A DNA stretch of 64,000 nucleotides, from assembly GCA_003223935.1 (NCBI GenBank), contig QHXQ01000024.1, forward strand, positions 62,001 through 126,000. Direction: 5' to 3'. Origin of the DNA: Acidobacteriota bacterium (GTDB taxonomy: Bacteria; Acidobacteriota; Blastocatellia; Pyrinomonadales; Pyrinomonadaceae). Both the position numbers and the translations under genes were made by a program. Under the pieces are notes generated by a model. It was not told the origin of the DNA. It ran no database searches and saw nothing but the letters and a program-made list of their open reading frames with translations. Positions 48,206 through 57,811 of this stretch are shown piece after piece (the first letter of the stretch is position 1; each line of letters opens with the position of its first letter).

Positions 48206-48841
48206 ATGGCTGTCTTGCCCATGCGTCCACGCCAGACGGAGGAGGAAGCGCCGCCCGCCCTGCACGCGCGGGCGATGGACAACCTGCGCTTCATCCGCGA
48301 GACGATGGAGAACGCATCGTCTTTCACGGCCGTCTCCGGCTGGGGGCAATGCGCCATCGGCTTGACGGCGCTCGGCGCTGCTTACATCGCCGCGCGGCAG
48401 AGTGCGCCGGGACGTTTCGTTACCGGCGGCTGGATCAAAGTCTGGCTCGGCGCGGCGTTCGTCTCGCTTCTGCTCTCAGCGGGGACGATGTGGCTGAAAG
48501 CGCGCGCGGTCGAGCTGCCACTCTGGTCGCGGCCCGGTCGTAAGCTCATGCTCAACTTTGCGCCGCCCGCTTTGGTCGGCGCGCTCTTGACGTTGGCGCT
48601 TTATCGCGCCGGACTGACCACTTTGATTCCGCCCATCTGGTTGCTGCTCTATGGCGCGGGCGTCATCACGGGCGGCGCGTTCTCTGTCAGGATCGTGCCG
48701 GTGATGGGTTTGTGCTTCATGCTCTTGGGCGTGGCTGCATTGTTCAGTCCGGCGGCTTGGGTAAACGGCTTGATGGCAGCGGGCTTCGGCGGTCTGCACC
48801 TCATCTTCGGCGGCTTGATTGCGAGGAGGTACGGTGGCTAA
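48206..48841 (+). CDS. hypothetical multi-TM membrane protein
   Basis: Several hydrophobic segments; translationally coupled to the downstream regulator. Confidence 0.75.
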   Translation: MAVLPMRPRQTEEEAPPALHARAMDNLRFIRETMENASSFTAVSGWGQCAIGLTALGAAYIAARQSAPGRFVTGGWIKVWLGAAFVSLLLSAGTMWLKARAVELPLWSRPGRKLMLNFAPPALVGALLTLALYRAGLTTLIPPIWLLLYGAGVITGGAFSVRIVPVMGLCFMLLGVAALFSPAAWVNGLMAAGFGGLHLIFGGLIARRYGG

Positions 48842-49235
48842 ACAGCACGCGCTCAAACAGACAACACAAAAAAGCCGCGCACGCGCAACTACTCTGCGCG
48901 CGGTGCGCGGCGAAAAGACCGCGACTGATCCGCACGGCGCGACGGCTGCGCTTGATCGTCTGATCCACGAACGGCTGCGGCTCGGCATCGTCAGCGCGCT
49001 CGCAGTCAATCAGACACTCACGTTCAACGAGTTGAAGAAGCTGCTCAAGACGAGCGACGGCAACTTGAGCGTGCACGCGCGCAAGCTGGAAGAGTCTGGT
49101 TACATCGCTTGCGAGAAGTATTTCGAGGGGCGGATGCCGAAGACCGAATATCGCTTAACCATAGCAGGCCGGCGCGCGCTCGAACGCTATCTCAGCCACA
49201 TGGAGACGCTCATCCGCGTCACACGCGAAGGCTGA
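48834..49235 (+). CDS. winged-helix transcriptional regulator (HTH_34/MarR-ArsR-like)
   Basis: [85 protein letters not shown] gaggaggt before GTG 48834. Confidence 0.85.
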   Translation: MAKQHALKQTTQKSRARATTLRAVRGEKTATDPHGATAALDRLIHERLRLGIVSALAVNQTLTFNELKKLLKTSDGNLSVHARKLEESGYIACEKYFEGRMPKTEYRLTIAGRRALERYLSHMETLIRVTREG

Positions 49236-49313
49236 TGTGGCACGGCACTAAAATTTTTTGCGCCCCTGCTTTACGCAATAAAGGTCTTTAACCAGACAAG
49301 CAGAGGAGATCAA

Positions 49314-50036
49314 ATGGACACGAATGTCAATCTGGCCGCACCTGTCGGCGTGCTGGGCTTGCTGGGCACGGGCTTGCTGTTGCTCGGCGCGGCGCTCGTC
49401 ATCCTGTTCTTGTTGTTGCGCGGGCGGCGCGCAGCGGCCGGCAATATCTTTGTCGGCGCGGTGGGTCTTATCGTCGCTTACCTCTTTGTGCTACTCATCT
49501 TCTCTCTAGCGAGCGCGGAGAAGGTGTTGGCGCGCGGCGCGGAGAAACATTTCTGCGAGGTTGATTGTCATCTCGCTTATTCGATCTCGGATGTGCGCCA
49601 GACGAAAACTTTGGGGTCGCCCGCGCATGAAGTGGCGGCGCAAGGCATGTTCTATGTCATCACGGTCAAGACGCGCTTTGACGAGCAGACGATTGCACCT
49701 TGGCGCGGCAACGGGCCGCTCACGCCAAACAGTCGCGTCGTGCGCGTCTATGACGCACAGGGGCGCGCTTACGATCCATCAACGGCGGGCACACGCGCGC
49801 TTGAGTTGACCGAAGGCACAGGGATGCCGTTTACGACGCCGCTCCGCCCCGGCGAGTCTTATACGACTGAACTCGTCTTCGATCTGCCAACAGACATACG
49901 CGAGCCGCGTCTGCTCATCCACGAGGGCGACCCGGTCACACACCTCATCATCGGACATGAGAATAGTCTGCTGCACAAGCGGACTTCGTTCCAACTGACC
50001 GCGCCTGCGTCCGAAGCCGCACGCGCGAATGATTGA
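49314..50036 (+). CDS. hypothetical membrane-anchored protein
   Basis: Two N-terminal TM segments, extracytoplasmic beta-type domain; RBS agaggag upstream. Confidence 0.75.
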   Translation: MDTNVNLAAPVGVLGLLGTGLLLLGAALVILFLLLRGRRAAAGNIFVGAVGLIVAYLFVLLIFSLASAEKVLARGAEKHFCEVDCHLAYSISDVRQTKTLGSPAHEVAAQGMFYVITVKTRFDEQTIAPWRGNGPLTPNSRVVRVYDAQGRAYDPSTAGTRALELTEGTGMPFTTPLRPGESYTTELVFDLPTDIREPRLLIHEGDPVTHLIIGHENSLLHKRTSFQLTAPASEAARAND

Positions 50037-50045
50037 GGTACGAAG

Positions 50046-51818
50046 ATGAACGAGCGAACGAGACAGAGTCTGCACGTGCTCGAAGCAGCGTTGCTGTTGG
50101 GCGTGCTCGGCGACGCGCTGCTGCGCGCGACGCCTTGGGGCTTGAACTTTTTCTTGTGGACGAGCGCATTGCTTGCGGCTGTGGTCGCACTGCTTGAGCG
50201 TTGGCGGCGCATGGGGCTAAAGGGCGAAGGCGGTTGGTTGTTGTGGCCGATCATCTTGTGCTCGGCCGCGTTCGCTTGGCGCGACTCGCCGACCTTGCGC
50301 TGGCTCGATGCGCTCATAGTGCTCTGCATGTTCGGGCTGCTCGCTTGGCGCGCGTCCGGCGCGCGCCTCAAACTCGCAAGCCTCACAGCGTATGCGCGCG
50401 GTCTTGTGGTCGCAGGCGCGCAGACGCTCTTCGGCGGTGTGCCGCTCATCTTCGCAGACGTGCGCTGGCGCGAACTGCCGCGCAACGGTTGGTCGCGCCA
50501 CGCGCTCGCCATCGTGCGCGGCTTGCTCATCGCCGTGCCGCTTCTTGTCGTCTTCGGCGGTCTGTTCATGGCCGCCGATGCGGTCTTCGCCCGCCTGATC
50601 AATCGCACGTTCCAATTCGACGCGGACGCGCTCGTCTCACACGGCGTGCTCTGCGCCCTGTTCGCGTGGCTCACCGCCGGTTACTTGCGCGGGCTTTTGT
50701 TTGGTGAGACGCGCACTGGGCAGACTGTTCCAAGTCAACCTCAGACCGACACGGCGGGTCAAAAGCAGACTGACAACGTGCAGCCGCCGCCAGCGTTGCA
50801 ACTCTCTTTGGGCGCGGTTGAGATCGGCGTCGCGTTGGGTCTGCTCGACGCGCTGTTTCTCGGTTTCGTCTGCGTGCAGATTCGTTATTTGTTCGGCGGC
50901 GCAGCGTGGGTGGCGACGACCGGCGGGCTAACTTATGCCGAATACGCGCGGCGCGGTTTCTTCGAGTTGGTCTGGGCGACTGCGCTCGTGCTGCCGTTGC
51001 TGCTCACACTGCATTGGCTGCTCCGCAAAGACGATCAGCGGGCTGCGCGTCTCTTTCGCGCGCTCGCGCTCGCGCAGATCGCGCTGCTGTTTGTCGTCAT
51101 CGCATCTGCGATCACACGCATGCGTCTCTATCAAAGCGAATACGGGCTGACCGAGTTGCGGCTCTATACGACAGCTTTCATGGGCTGGCTCGCGCTCGTC
51201 TTCGTCTGGTTCAGCGCCACCGTCTTGCGCGGCGCGCGCGAACGCTTCACGTGCGGCGCGCTCGTCGTTGCGCTCTTCATCGTCGGCGCGCTGCATCTGC
51301 TCAACCCCGACGCCTTCATCATCCGCGCCAACCTCGCGCACGCGCGGCACGGTCGCGCCTTCGACGCCGCTTACGCCACCACGCTTAGCGCCGACGCTGT
51401 GCCGCCATTAGTCAACGCCTTGCCCGCTCTAAGCGATGACGAACGCTGCACAGCCGCGCGCGAACTGTTAGCCCGTTGGGCGCAAACCGCAGACGCGGAC
51501 TGGCGCTCTTGGAGCATGGCGCGCAGCAACGCACACCAAGCGATCTCAACGCACGAAGCAACCTTGCGCGCGTGGGCCTGCGCTCGTCCGGTCGAAACCA
51601 CAACGACAACCGACACAAGCGGCATCATTGCGCCTGCTACGAGCGAGCAAGCGCCGACCACGACAACAAGCACCGCAGCGCACGACACGAACAGCCCGCA
51701 GCCCACAGCCAATAGCACGACGATGCCCATGTTGAATCACGCGCCGCCGACTGTGCCGCACGATAAGCAGCAAGTCAACGCGAAGCGCGCTACGCAGAGA
51801 AGGAGCATGCGTTGGTGA
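50046..51818 (+). CDS. DUF4173/DUF4153-type polytopic membrane protein
   Basis: Multi-TM; GGLTYAEYARRGFFELVWATALVLPLLL and YQSEYGLTELRLYTTAFMGWL are DUF4173-like. Confidence 0.8.
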   Translation: MNERTRQSLHVLEAALLLGVLGDALLRATPWGLNFFLWTSALLAAVVALLERWRRMGLKGEGGWLLWPIILCSAAFAWRDSPTLRWLDALIVLCMFGLLAWRASGARLKLASLTAYARGLVVAGAQTLFGGVPLIFADVRWRELPRNGWSRHALAIVRGLLIAVPLLVVFGGLFMAADAVFARLINRTFQFDADALVSHGVLCALFAWLTAGYLRGLLFGETRTGQTVPSQPQTDTAGQKQTDNVQPPPALQLSLGAVEIGVALGLLDALFLGFVCVQIRYLFGGAAWVATTGGLTYAEYARRGFFELVWATALVLPLLLTLHWLLRKDDQRAARLFRALALAQIALLFVVIASAITRMRLYQSEYGLTELRLYTTAFMGWLALVFVWFSATVLRGARERFTCGALVVALFIVGALHLLNPDAFIIRANLAHARHGRAFDAAYATTLSADAVPPLVNALPALSDDERCTAARELLARWAQTADADWRSWSMARSNAHQAISTHEATLRAWACARPVETTTTTDTSGIIAPATSEQAPTTTTSTAAHDTNSPQPTANSTTMPMLNHAPPTVPHDKQQVNAKRATQRRSMRW

Positions 51819-53008
51819 GCGAGTTAAAGCAGTTCGATGTGCATGAGGGCCAGTCGTTCGATGCGCTCGTCGTCGGCGCGGGCCTCGGCGGCTTGCAATG
51901 TGCGCGCCTGCTCGGTCGTGCAGGTCTCAGTGTGCTGCTCATTGATCATAAACGTACGCTTGATGCGGGCGTGCATACGACGGGCATCTTCGTGCGGCGC
52001 ACGCTCGAAGATTTCGATCTGCCGGCGGATTGTCTGGGGCCGCCCGTGCGGCACGTCACGCTCTATTCGCCCGCGCGCCGTGCGCTCGAACTCGAAAGCG
52101 CGCACGAAGAGTTTCGCGTCGGCCGGATGGGCAAACTGTATCTGCGTTTCTTGGATGATTGCGTGCGTGCGGGCGTCGCATGGTGGCCGGCGACGCGCTA
52201 CGTTGGTTGTGAGTTGAAGGCGACGGGCGTGGTGTCCGTCGAGCTTGAGGTCGAGGGGCGCGGCGTGCGAGTGTCGGCGCGGTTCATTGTGGGCGCAGAC
52301 GGCGCGCAATCCCGCGTCGCACGCGACCTCGACCTTGATGCGAACCGCGAGTGGCTCGTCGGCGTCGAAGATGTCTTTACAGACGTGCCGCTCGCGGGCG
52401 CGCCGCGTTTTCATTGCTTCATTGAGCCGCGCCTCGCGCCCGGTTATCTTGCTTGGGTTGTGCACGACGGCGCGGAGATACACGTCGGCGTCGGCGGCTA
52501 TCCGGCGCGCTTCGATCCCGTCAGCGCGCTCGCAGAATTTCAACAGAGCATCGCGCATCTGTTCGCGCTCGACGAAGGGCACAAGGTCGAACGGCGCGGC
52601 GGGCGCATCCCTGTGGGCGGCGTGCTGCGCCGGATCAAATGCGCGCATGGACTGCTCGTCGGCGATGCGGCCGGCGCGGTCTCACCTCTCACGGCCGGCG
52701 GGCTTGATCCGTGCATGCGGCTCTCATCTTTGGCCGCACACATGATCGCAGACTACTTAACGACGGGCGACGAAGCCGCGCTCGACCTTTACTCTGGCAC
52801 ACGCTTCCGCACGCGCTTCGTCTCACGCCTCTGGCTGCGTCGCTTGCATGCGCGCCTGAGCGAGCCTGCGCTCGTCGAACTCGCCTGCGCCGCCATGCGT
52901 CTGCCCTTGTTGCGCGCCTTCGCCCGCCACGTCTTCTTCGGGCGTGGCTCGTTCCCGGATGTTGAAGTAGAGCGCCTGCTCGCGCCAATGATCAAGCCTA
53001 GCTATTAG
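51815..53008 (+). CDS. FAD-dependent oxidoreductase (geranylgeranyl reductase/PHBH-like)
   Basis: FDALVVGAGLGGLQCARLLGRAGLSVLLIDHK, FIVGADGAQSRVARDL, GLLVGDAAGAVSPLTAGGLDPCMR. Confidence 0.88.
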   Translation: MSELKQFDVHEGQSFDALVVGAGLGGLQCARLLGRAGLSVLLIDHKRTLDAGVHTTGIFVRRTLEDFDLPADCLGPPVRHVTLYSPARRALELESAHEEFRVGRMGKLYLRFLDDCVRAGVAWWPATRYVGCELKATGVVSVELEVEGRGVRVSARFIVGADGAQSRVARDLDLDANREWLVGVEDVFTDVPLAGAPRFHCFIEPRLAPGYLAWVVHDGAEIHVGVGGYPARFDPVSALAEFQQSIAHLFALDEGHKVERRGGRIPVGGVLRRIKCAHGLLVGDAAGAVSPLTAGGLDPCMRLSSLAAHMIADYLTTGDEAALDLYSGTRFRTRFVSRLWLRRLHARLSEPALVELACAAMRLPLLRAFARHVFFGRGSFPDVEVERLLAPMIKPSY

Positions 53009-53148
53009 GTTGCTGATTGAATGTCCGCCTGCCTGTGATGTCTCCTCATGATGACATCGGTCAGAGTTATCGTCTAAGATTCACACCAACTGAAAAACAC
53101 GAGCGATAGTTTGTAACCGATCACGGCACGAAGTCGGCGGGAGAGTTA

Positions 53149-54609
53149 TTGATGGCGAAGGTCGAGCGAGCAGGTGGGACGCGGCGCGTTGTCGTCTTAT
53201 TGTTGGGCGCGGTGCTGTTGCAGTTGGCGTGCGGCGATGCGTTGAAGAGTCTGCGCGGCGATGGCACAACGAAGGGCGCGCCGCCTGCGCCGCATTTCAA
53301 ACCGGGCTTCAATCTGTTCACGCCGGAACAAGACATTGAAGTTGGACGTGAGTCGGCGCAACAGATCGCGCAGCAAGTGCCTTTGCTCAACGACGGCGCG
53401 GTCGTCAGCTACGTGCGCGGGCTTGGCGCGAAGCTTGCGGCGAAAGCGCCGGGTTATAAGTTTCCGTATCAGTTCAACGTCGTCGCCACGCGCGAGATCA
53501 ATGCGTTCGCTTTGCCGGGCGGCTTCGTCTTCGTCAACGCGGGCACGATTGCGGCGGCGAAGGACGAAGGCGAACTCGCGGGCGTGATGGCGCACGAGAT
53601 TTCGCACGTCGCGCTTCGTCATGGCACGAATCAAGCGTCGAAGGCTTATCTTGCGCAGCGCGGCTTGGGCGCGCTCAGCCAAATCTTCGGCGGGCGCGAG
53701 ACCGATCTAGGCCAGATGGTCGGCTCAATCGGCGGGCTTGGCGCGAACATGCTGTTCCTGCGTTTCGGGCGCACGGCCGAACGCCAAGCTGACCTCGAAG
53801 GCGCGCGCATCATGGCCGATGCGGGCTACGACCCGCGCGACATGGCCAACTTTTTCCAGACGCTCGAACAGCAGAGCAGAGAGCGCGTGCCCGAATTTTT
53901 GAGCGACCATCCAGACCCCGGCAATCGCATCGCCGCGATCAACGAAGAGTTGCCTTCACTCAACGTCAGCAAGAGTCCGTTGCACGACACGCCGCAGTTC
54001 GATCAAGTGAAGGCGCGACTTGTCGGCGGGCAAGCCGGTGCTCTGCGTGCGTCGGAAGCGCCTGCGCGCAAAGGCCCAAGCGATCCAAACAACATGCCGG
54101 ACAGCGCGCGGCCTGCGCCGCCCGCCAACGAGTGGCGCGAGTTTCGCACGCGCGATGGCTCGTTCGCGTTTCAGTATCCGGCGAACTGGGACGGCTTGAG
54201 CGCGGCGAACGACGAATCGAATCTGATCTTCGCGCCCAAAGGCGCATACGGCGAACTCAACGGCTCGGTCGTCGTCACACACGGCATCTTCATCGGCGCG
54301 ACCGCGCCCGGCGCAAGCGACTTGGGCGAAGCGACGGCCACCTTCGTCCAACAGCAGATTGACGCCAACCCAGACTTTCGGCTCGCACGCAAACCCGAAC
54401 AGATCAACTTCAACGGCCGCGCAGGCTTCGTCACAGTCGTCGCTGGCCCTTCGCCTATCACCGGCACGATTGAGGTTGACGCCATCTACACGACCGCGAC
54501 GGCCGATGGTCGGCTCTTCTATTTAATCGCCATCGCGCCCGAAGACGAATACAAAACCTATCAACCCGCCTTCAATCACATCATCGGCAGCCTGCAACTG
54601 GCGCGTTGA
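53149..54609 (+). CDS. M48-family metallopeptidase, probable lipoprotein (BepA/LoiP-like)
   Basis: N-terminal LLQLACGD lipobox-like; EINAFALPGGFVFVNAGTIAAAKDEGELAGVMAHEISHVALRH (HExxH); ERQADLEGARIMADAGYDPRDMANFF. Confidence 0.9.
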   Translation: MMAKVERAGGTRRVVVLLLGAVLLQLACGDALKSLRGDGTTKGAPPAPHFKPGFNLFTPEQDIEVGRESAQQIAQQVPLLNDGAVVSYVRGLGAKLAAKAPGYKFPYQFNVVATREINAFALPGGFVFVNAGTIAAAKDEGELAGVMAHEISHVALRHGTNQASKAYLAQRGLGALSQIFGGRETDLGQMVGSIGGLGANMLFLRFGRTAERQADLEGARIMADAGYDPRDMANFFQTLEQQSRERVPEFLSDHPDPGNRIAAINEELPSLNVSKSPLHDTPQFDQVKARLVGGQAGALRASEAPARKGPSDPNNMPDSARPAPPANEWREFRTRDGSFAFQYPANWDGLSAANDESNLIFAPKGAYGELNGSVVVTHGIFIGATAPGASDLGEATATFVQQQIDANPDFRLARKPEQINFNGRAGFVTVVAGPSPITGTIEVDAIYTTATADGRLFYLIAIAPEDEYKTYQPAFNHIIGSLQLAR

Positions 54610-54720
54610 GGTGAATGAAGGCAAAACTTGCGACCGGAGCGGCGCGCCTGCGTTTTCGCGCCGCTTCGGTTTATAATCGTATTTACATTTTTCATCGCAA
54701 TTCGCCTCGAAGGAGCACTC

Positions 54721-56718
54721 ATGGCCGAGCAGACACCCAAGCGCCCCGCACGCATCCGGTTCGACGGACGCATCCTGTTTCTGACCGAAGACACGTCTTT
54801 GATTCGTCATCAACTCGAAGCTAAAGAAGACTTGACTTACGATCCCGGTCTGCCTTTGATGAACAACATCTCGACCGACGAGATCACGCCCGGCTGGGTC
54901 TGTTTCTATTACGACGAGACGCTGGGCGAGTATGTCTATGTCGGCATGCGCGAAGGCGCGGTGAAGAAAGACGAAGTGAAGCAGGGCGGCTTCGCGGTTG
55001 TCGTCTCAGGTCTGTCGAAGGGCTGCGGCTCGTCGCGCGAGACCGCGCCGTATGCGGAGCAGGCGGCCGGGATCAAACTCGTCATCGCCAAGACGATTGA
55101 GAAAATCTACGGGCAGAACGCGCAGAACATCGGGCTGCTCACCTCAACCGACTTCTGTCTCATCGAACGCATCCGGCGCGGCGAAGAGATTCCGCTTCAC
55201 GAGTTCACACGCGGGCTTGATCCGATCTCACAAGCAATCGTTGAGTACGGCGGCCTGTTCAACTACAACAAGGCGCGGCTTGCGGGCGAGGTCGCGCCGC
55301 CCGCGCTTGCGACGAAGCGGCGACCGATGAACATCGTCGAAAAGATCATCGCGCGGCATGCGTTCGTGCGCGCCGGCCAGATCGGCATCGAAGCGGTCAA
55401 GCCGGGCGATGCGCTCTTCGCTGTCGCGGACGTGCGCTTCTCGCACGAGTATGTAACGCCGATGGCTGAGTCGCTGTTCAAGCAAGCACTCGGCAAAGAG
55501 GCGCGCGTGACCGAGCCGGAATCGGTCTATGCCTTCCGCGATCATCTGACGTTTCTGGGCCGCGTCATGTCGGAAGAGAAACGCAAGCTGGGGTTGCTTG
55601 ATCGCGCCAATGGTCTCGCGACAACGCAGGAGTCGTTCACAGACGAGCAGGGCATCAAACTCTACGGCGAGAATCCGGCGGGCGGCTCGGAGGCGATCTG
55701 TCACAACGCTGTCGTCGAAGACTTGGCGCTCCCCGGTCAACTTGTGATCGGCACGGACTCGCACACCTGCATGGCCGGCGTGCTCGGTTGCTTCGCCTTC
55801 GGTGTCGGTTCGACCGACATGGCCAACGCTTGGTACACGAAGGACGTGCGCGTGCGTGTACCTGAAGTCGTGCGCTTCGTCTTGACCGGTCAGAAGCGCG
55901 CCGACGTGTCCGCGAAAGATGTGATGCTCAAAATTCTTGCAACCGATTACATGAAAGAGGGCAAAGGCATCGGGCAAGTGTTGGAGTTCGCGGGCGACGG
56001 TTTGAAGGCTTGGCCGATTGACGAGCGCGCGACGCTTACAAACATGGCGGTTGAAGCCGGCGGCTTCACCGGCATCATCGAACCGGACGAGGTCACGCTT
56101 GAATACTTGACGCGCATACGCGGCCTCGACGCCGACGAGGTGCGCAAAGGTTTCTTGCGGAGCGATGAGGATGCAGAGTACGCGGCCCGTTTTGAAATTG
56201 ATCTCTCCGAGATTCGCCCGATGGTGGCGACGCCGGGCGACCCGCGCAACGGCGTCCCCATCAGCGACCTTAACGAAGAAGTTAAGATCGACACCGCTTA
56301 CGGCGGCTCTTGCACCGGCGGCAAGATGGCGGATATGGATATGTATGCGGCTGTCTTGAAGCGCGCGGTTGAAGCGGGGCGGCGCGTCGCGCCGGGCGTG
56401 CATCTCTATCTACAATTCGGTTCGCAGAAGATCAAAGAGTATGCGCGCGCACGCGGCTACATCGAAATCTTCGAGCGCGCGGGCGCGGAGTTGATCGATC
56501 CGAGTTGCGGCGCGTGTATCAACGCCGGCCCCGGCGCGTCTAAGTCACCTGATCAAGTAACCGTGAGCGCGCAGAATCGTAACTTCCCCGGTCGCAGCGG
56601 CCCGGGCCAAGTTTATCTGGCGAGTCCTTACGTCGTCGCTGCCTCCGCGATTGCCGGGCACATCGTCGAGCCGGAAGAGTTTTTGCGCGCACCTGAAGCA
56701 GAGTTGGTGGGTGCGTGA
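54721..56718 (+). CDS. aconitase/isopropylmalate dehydratase superfamily hydro-lyase with N-terminal swivel domain
   Basis: Swivel GLSKGCGSSRETAPYAEQAAGIKLVIAKTIEKIY at the N-terminus; Fe-S ligands GTDSHTCMAGVLGCFAFGVGSTD and DPSCGACINAGPG. ATG 54721 with RBS gaagga. Confidence 0.88.
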   Translation: MAEQTPKRPARIRFDGRILFLTEDTSLIRHQLEAKEDLTYDPGLPLMNNISTDEITPGWVCFYYDETLGEYVYVGMREGAVKKDEVKQGGFAVVVSGLSKGCGSSRETAPYAEQAAGIKLVIAKTIEKIYGQNAQNIGLLTSTDFCLIERIRRGEEIPLHEFTRGLDPISQAIVEYGGLFNYNKARLAGEVAPPALATKRRPMNIVEKIIARHAFVRAGQIGIEAVKPGDALFAVADVRFSHEYVTPMAESLFKQALGKEARVTEPESVYAFRDHLTFLGRVMSEEKRKLGLLDRANGLATTQESFTDEQGIKLYGENPAGGSEAICHNAVVEDLALPGQLVIGTDSHTCMAGVLGCFAFGVGSTDMANAWYTKDVRVRVPEVVRFVLTGQKRADVSAKDVMLKILATDYMKEGKGIGQVLEFAGDGLKAWPIDERATLTNMAVEAGGFTGIIEPDEVTLEYLTRIRGLDADEVRKGFLRSDEDAEYAARFEIDLSEIRPMVATPGDPRNGVPISDLNEEVKIDTAYGGSCTGGKMADMDMYAAVLKRAVEAGRRVAPGVHLYLQFGSQKIKEYARARGYIEIFERAGAELIDPSCGACINAGPGASKSPDQVTVSAQNRNFPGRSGPGQVYLASPYVVAASAIAGHIVEPEEFLRAPEAELVGA

Positions 56719-57308
56719 TGGCGCTACATTTTCTCGGCACGGCGGCGGATGTGACGGCGAAGCGCGAGAAGTATGCGCGCATCGAACGCGAGCGCCGTTT
56801 TCTATTGCGCGAACTGCCGCCCGGCCTTGAGCGCAAATCGCCGCACACACAAATCTTCGATAACTACATCACGGGCACGCGCCTGCGCCTGCGCAAGATT
56901 CGTGAGCCATACAGACGCGAGTGGACTTGGAAGCTGTCGCAAAAGTTCGCGCCCGATCCGACAGATTTCTCGCGCACACTCATCAGCAACATCTATCTCT
57001 CGCAATCCGAGTACGAGCAACTCGCCGTCTTCGAGGGCAACGAGATACGCAAGAACCGTTATCCATACCTGCACGAAGGGCGCACCTACTCGATTGACGT
57101 TTTTCTCGGCATGCTCTGGGGCTTGATCTTGGCGGAGACGGAGTTTGAGACCGACGAAGAGATGGACACGTTCACGCCGCCGGACTTCGTCGCCCTTGAA
57201 GTGACCAACGACGAGATGTTCACCGGCGGCGCGCTCGTGCATCTGACGAGCGACGAGATTCGCGCTGAGTTGCAACGACGCGGCGAATTGAAGAACACAC
57301 AGGCTTAA
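56718..57308 (+). CDS. CYTH-domain protein
   Basis: ARIERERRFLLRELPP...TRLRLRKI...WTWKLSQKF; ATG overlaps the preceding TGA. Confidence 0.82.
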   Translation: MALHFLGTAADVTAKREKYARIERERRFLLRELPPGLERKSPHTQIFDNYITGTRLRLRKIREPYRREWTWKLSQKFAPDPTDFSRTLISNIYLSQSEYEQLAVFEGNEIRKNRYPYLHEGRTYSIDVFLGMLWGLILAETEFETDEEMDTFTPPDFVALEVTNDEMFTGGALVHLTSDEIRAELQRRGELKNTQA

Positions 57309-57321
57309 ACTCGCGCCCCCG

Positions 57322-57798
57322 ATGCTCGCTTCAATGTCAACCCTCGCGCCCATCATCTACACCATCGGTCACGGTCGCCACCCTTGGGCGCACTTCCTCG
57401 CACTGCTCGAACGACACGGCATCGAGTTAGTCTGCGACGTGCGCAGCGTCGCACGCTCGCGTTGGCCGCAATACAACGGGCGCGTCCTTGAAGCTTCTTT
57501 ACGTGCGGCGCGGATCGGCTACGAGTGGCTGCCCGAATGCGGCGGCAAAGTCGTTGCCCCGCCTGAAGACCTTGCGCGCGGACTCGACCGCATCATGGAA
57601 CTCGCATCGGACGCGCGCATCGCGCTCCTCTGCTCCGAGTCGCAACCTTTGACGACGCACGCACAGCCCCGCGCCAACTGCCACCGCGTCGGCCTGCTCT
57701 CACCGCCCTTGCGCGCACGCGGTGCACGCCTCATCCACATCCTGCCCGACGGTGCAGCGCTTGAAATCGACGAGACGACGCTGCCATCAATCTGGTGA
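57322..57798 (+). CDS. DUF488 domain protein
   Basis: IYTIGHGRHPWAHFLALLERHGIELVCDVRSVARSRWPQYN...IALLCSESQPLTTHAQPRANCHRVGLL. Confidence 0.85.
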   Translation: MLASMSTLAPIIYTIGHGRHPWAHFLALLERHGIELVCDVRSVARSRWPQYNGRVLEASLRAARIGYEWLPECGGKVVAPPEDLARGLDRIMELASDARIALLCSESQPLTTHAQPRANCHRVGLLSPPLRARGARLIHILPDGAALEIDETTLPSIW

Positions 57799-57811
57799 AA
57801 ATTGATCTTGA

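Noticed and set aside
55228-56403. 391-aa minus-strand ORF
   Set aside because: Antisense to the aconitase-family CDS; composition is that of a shadow ORF.
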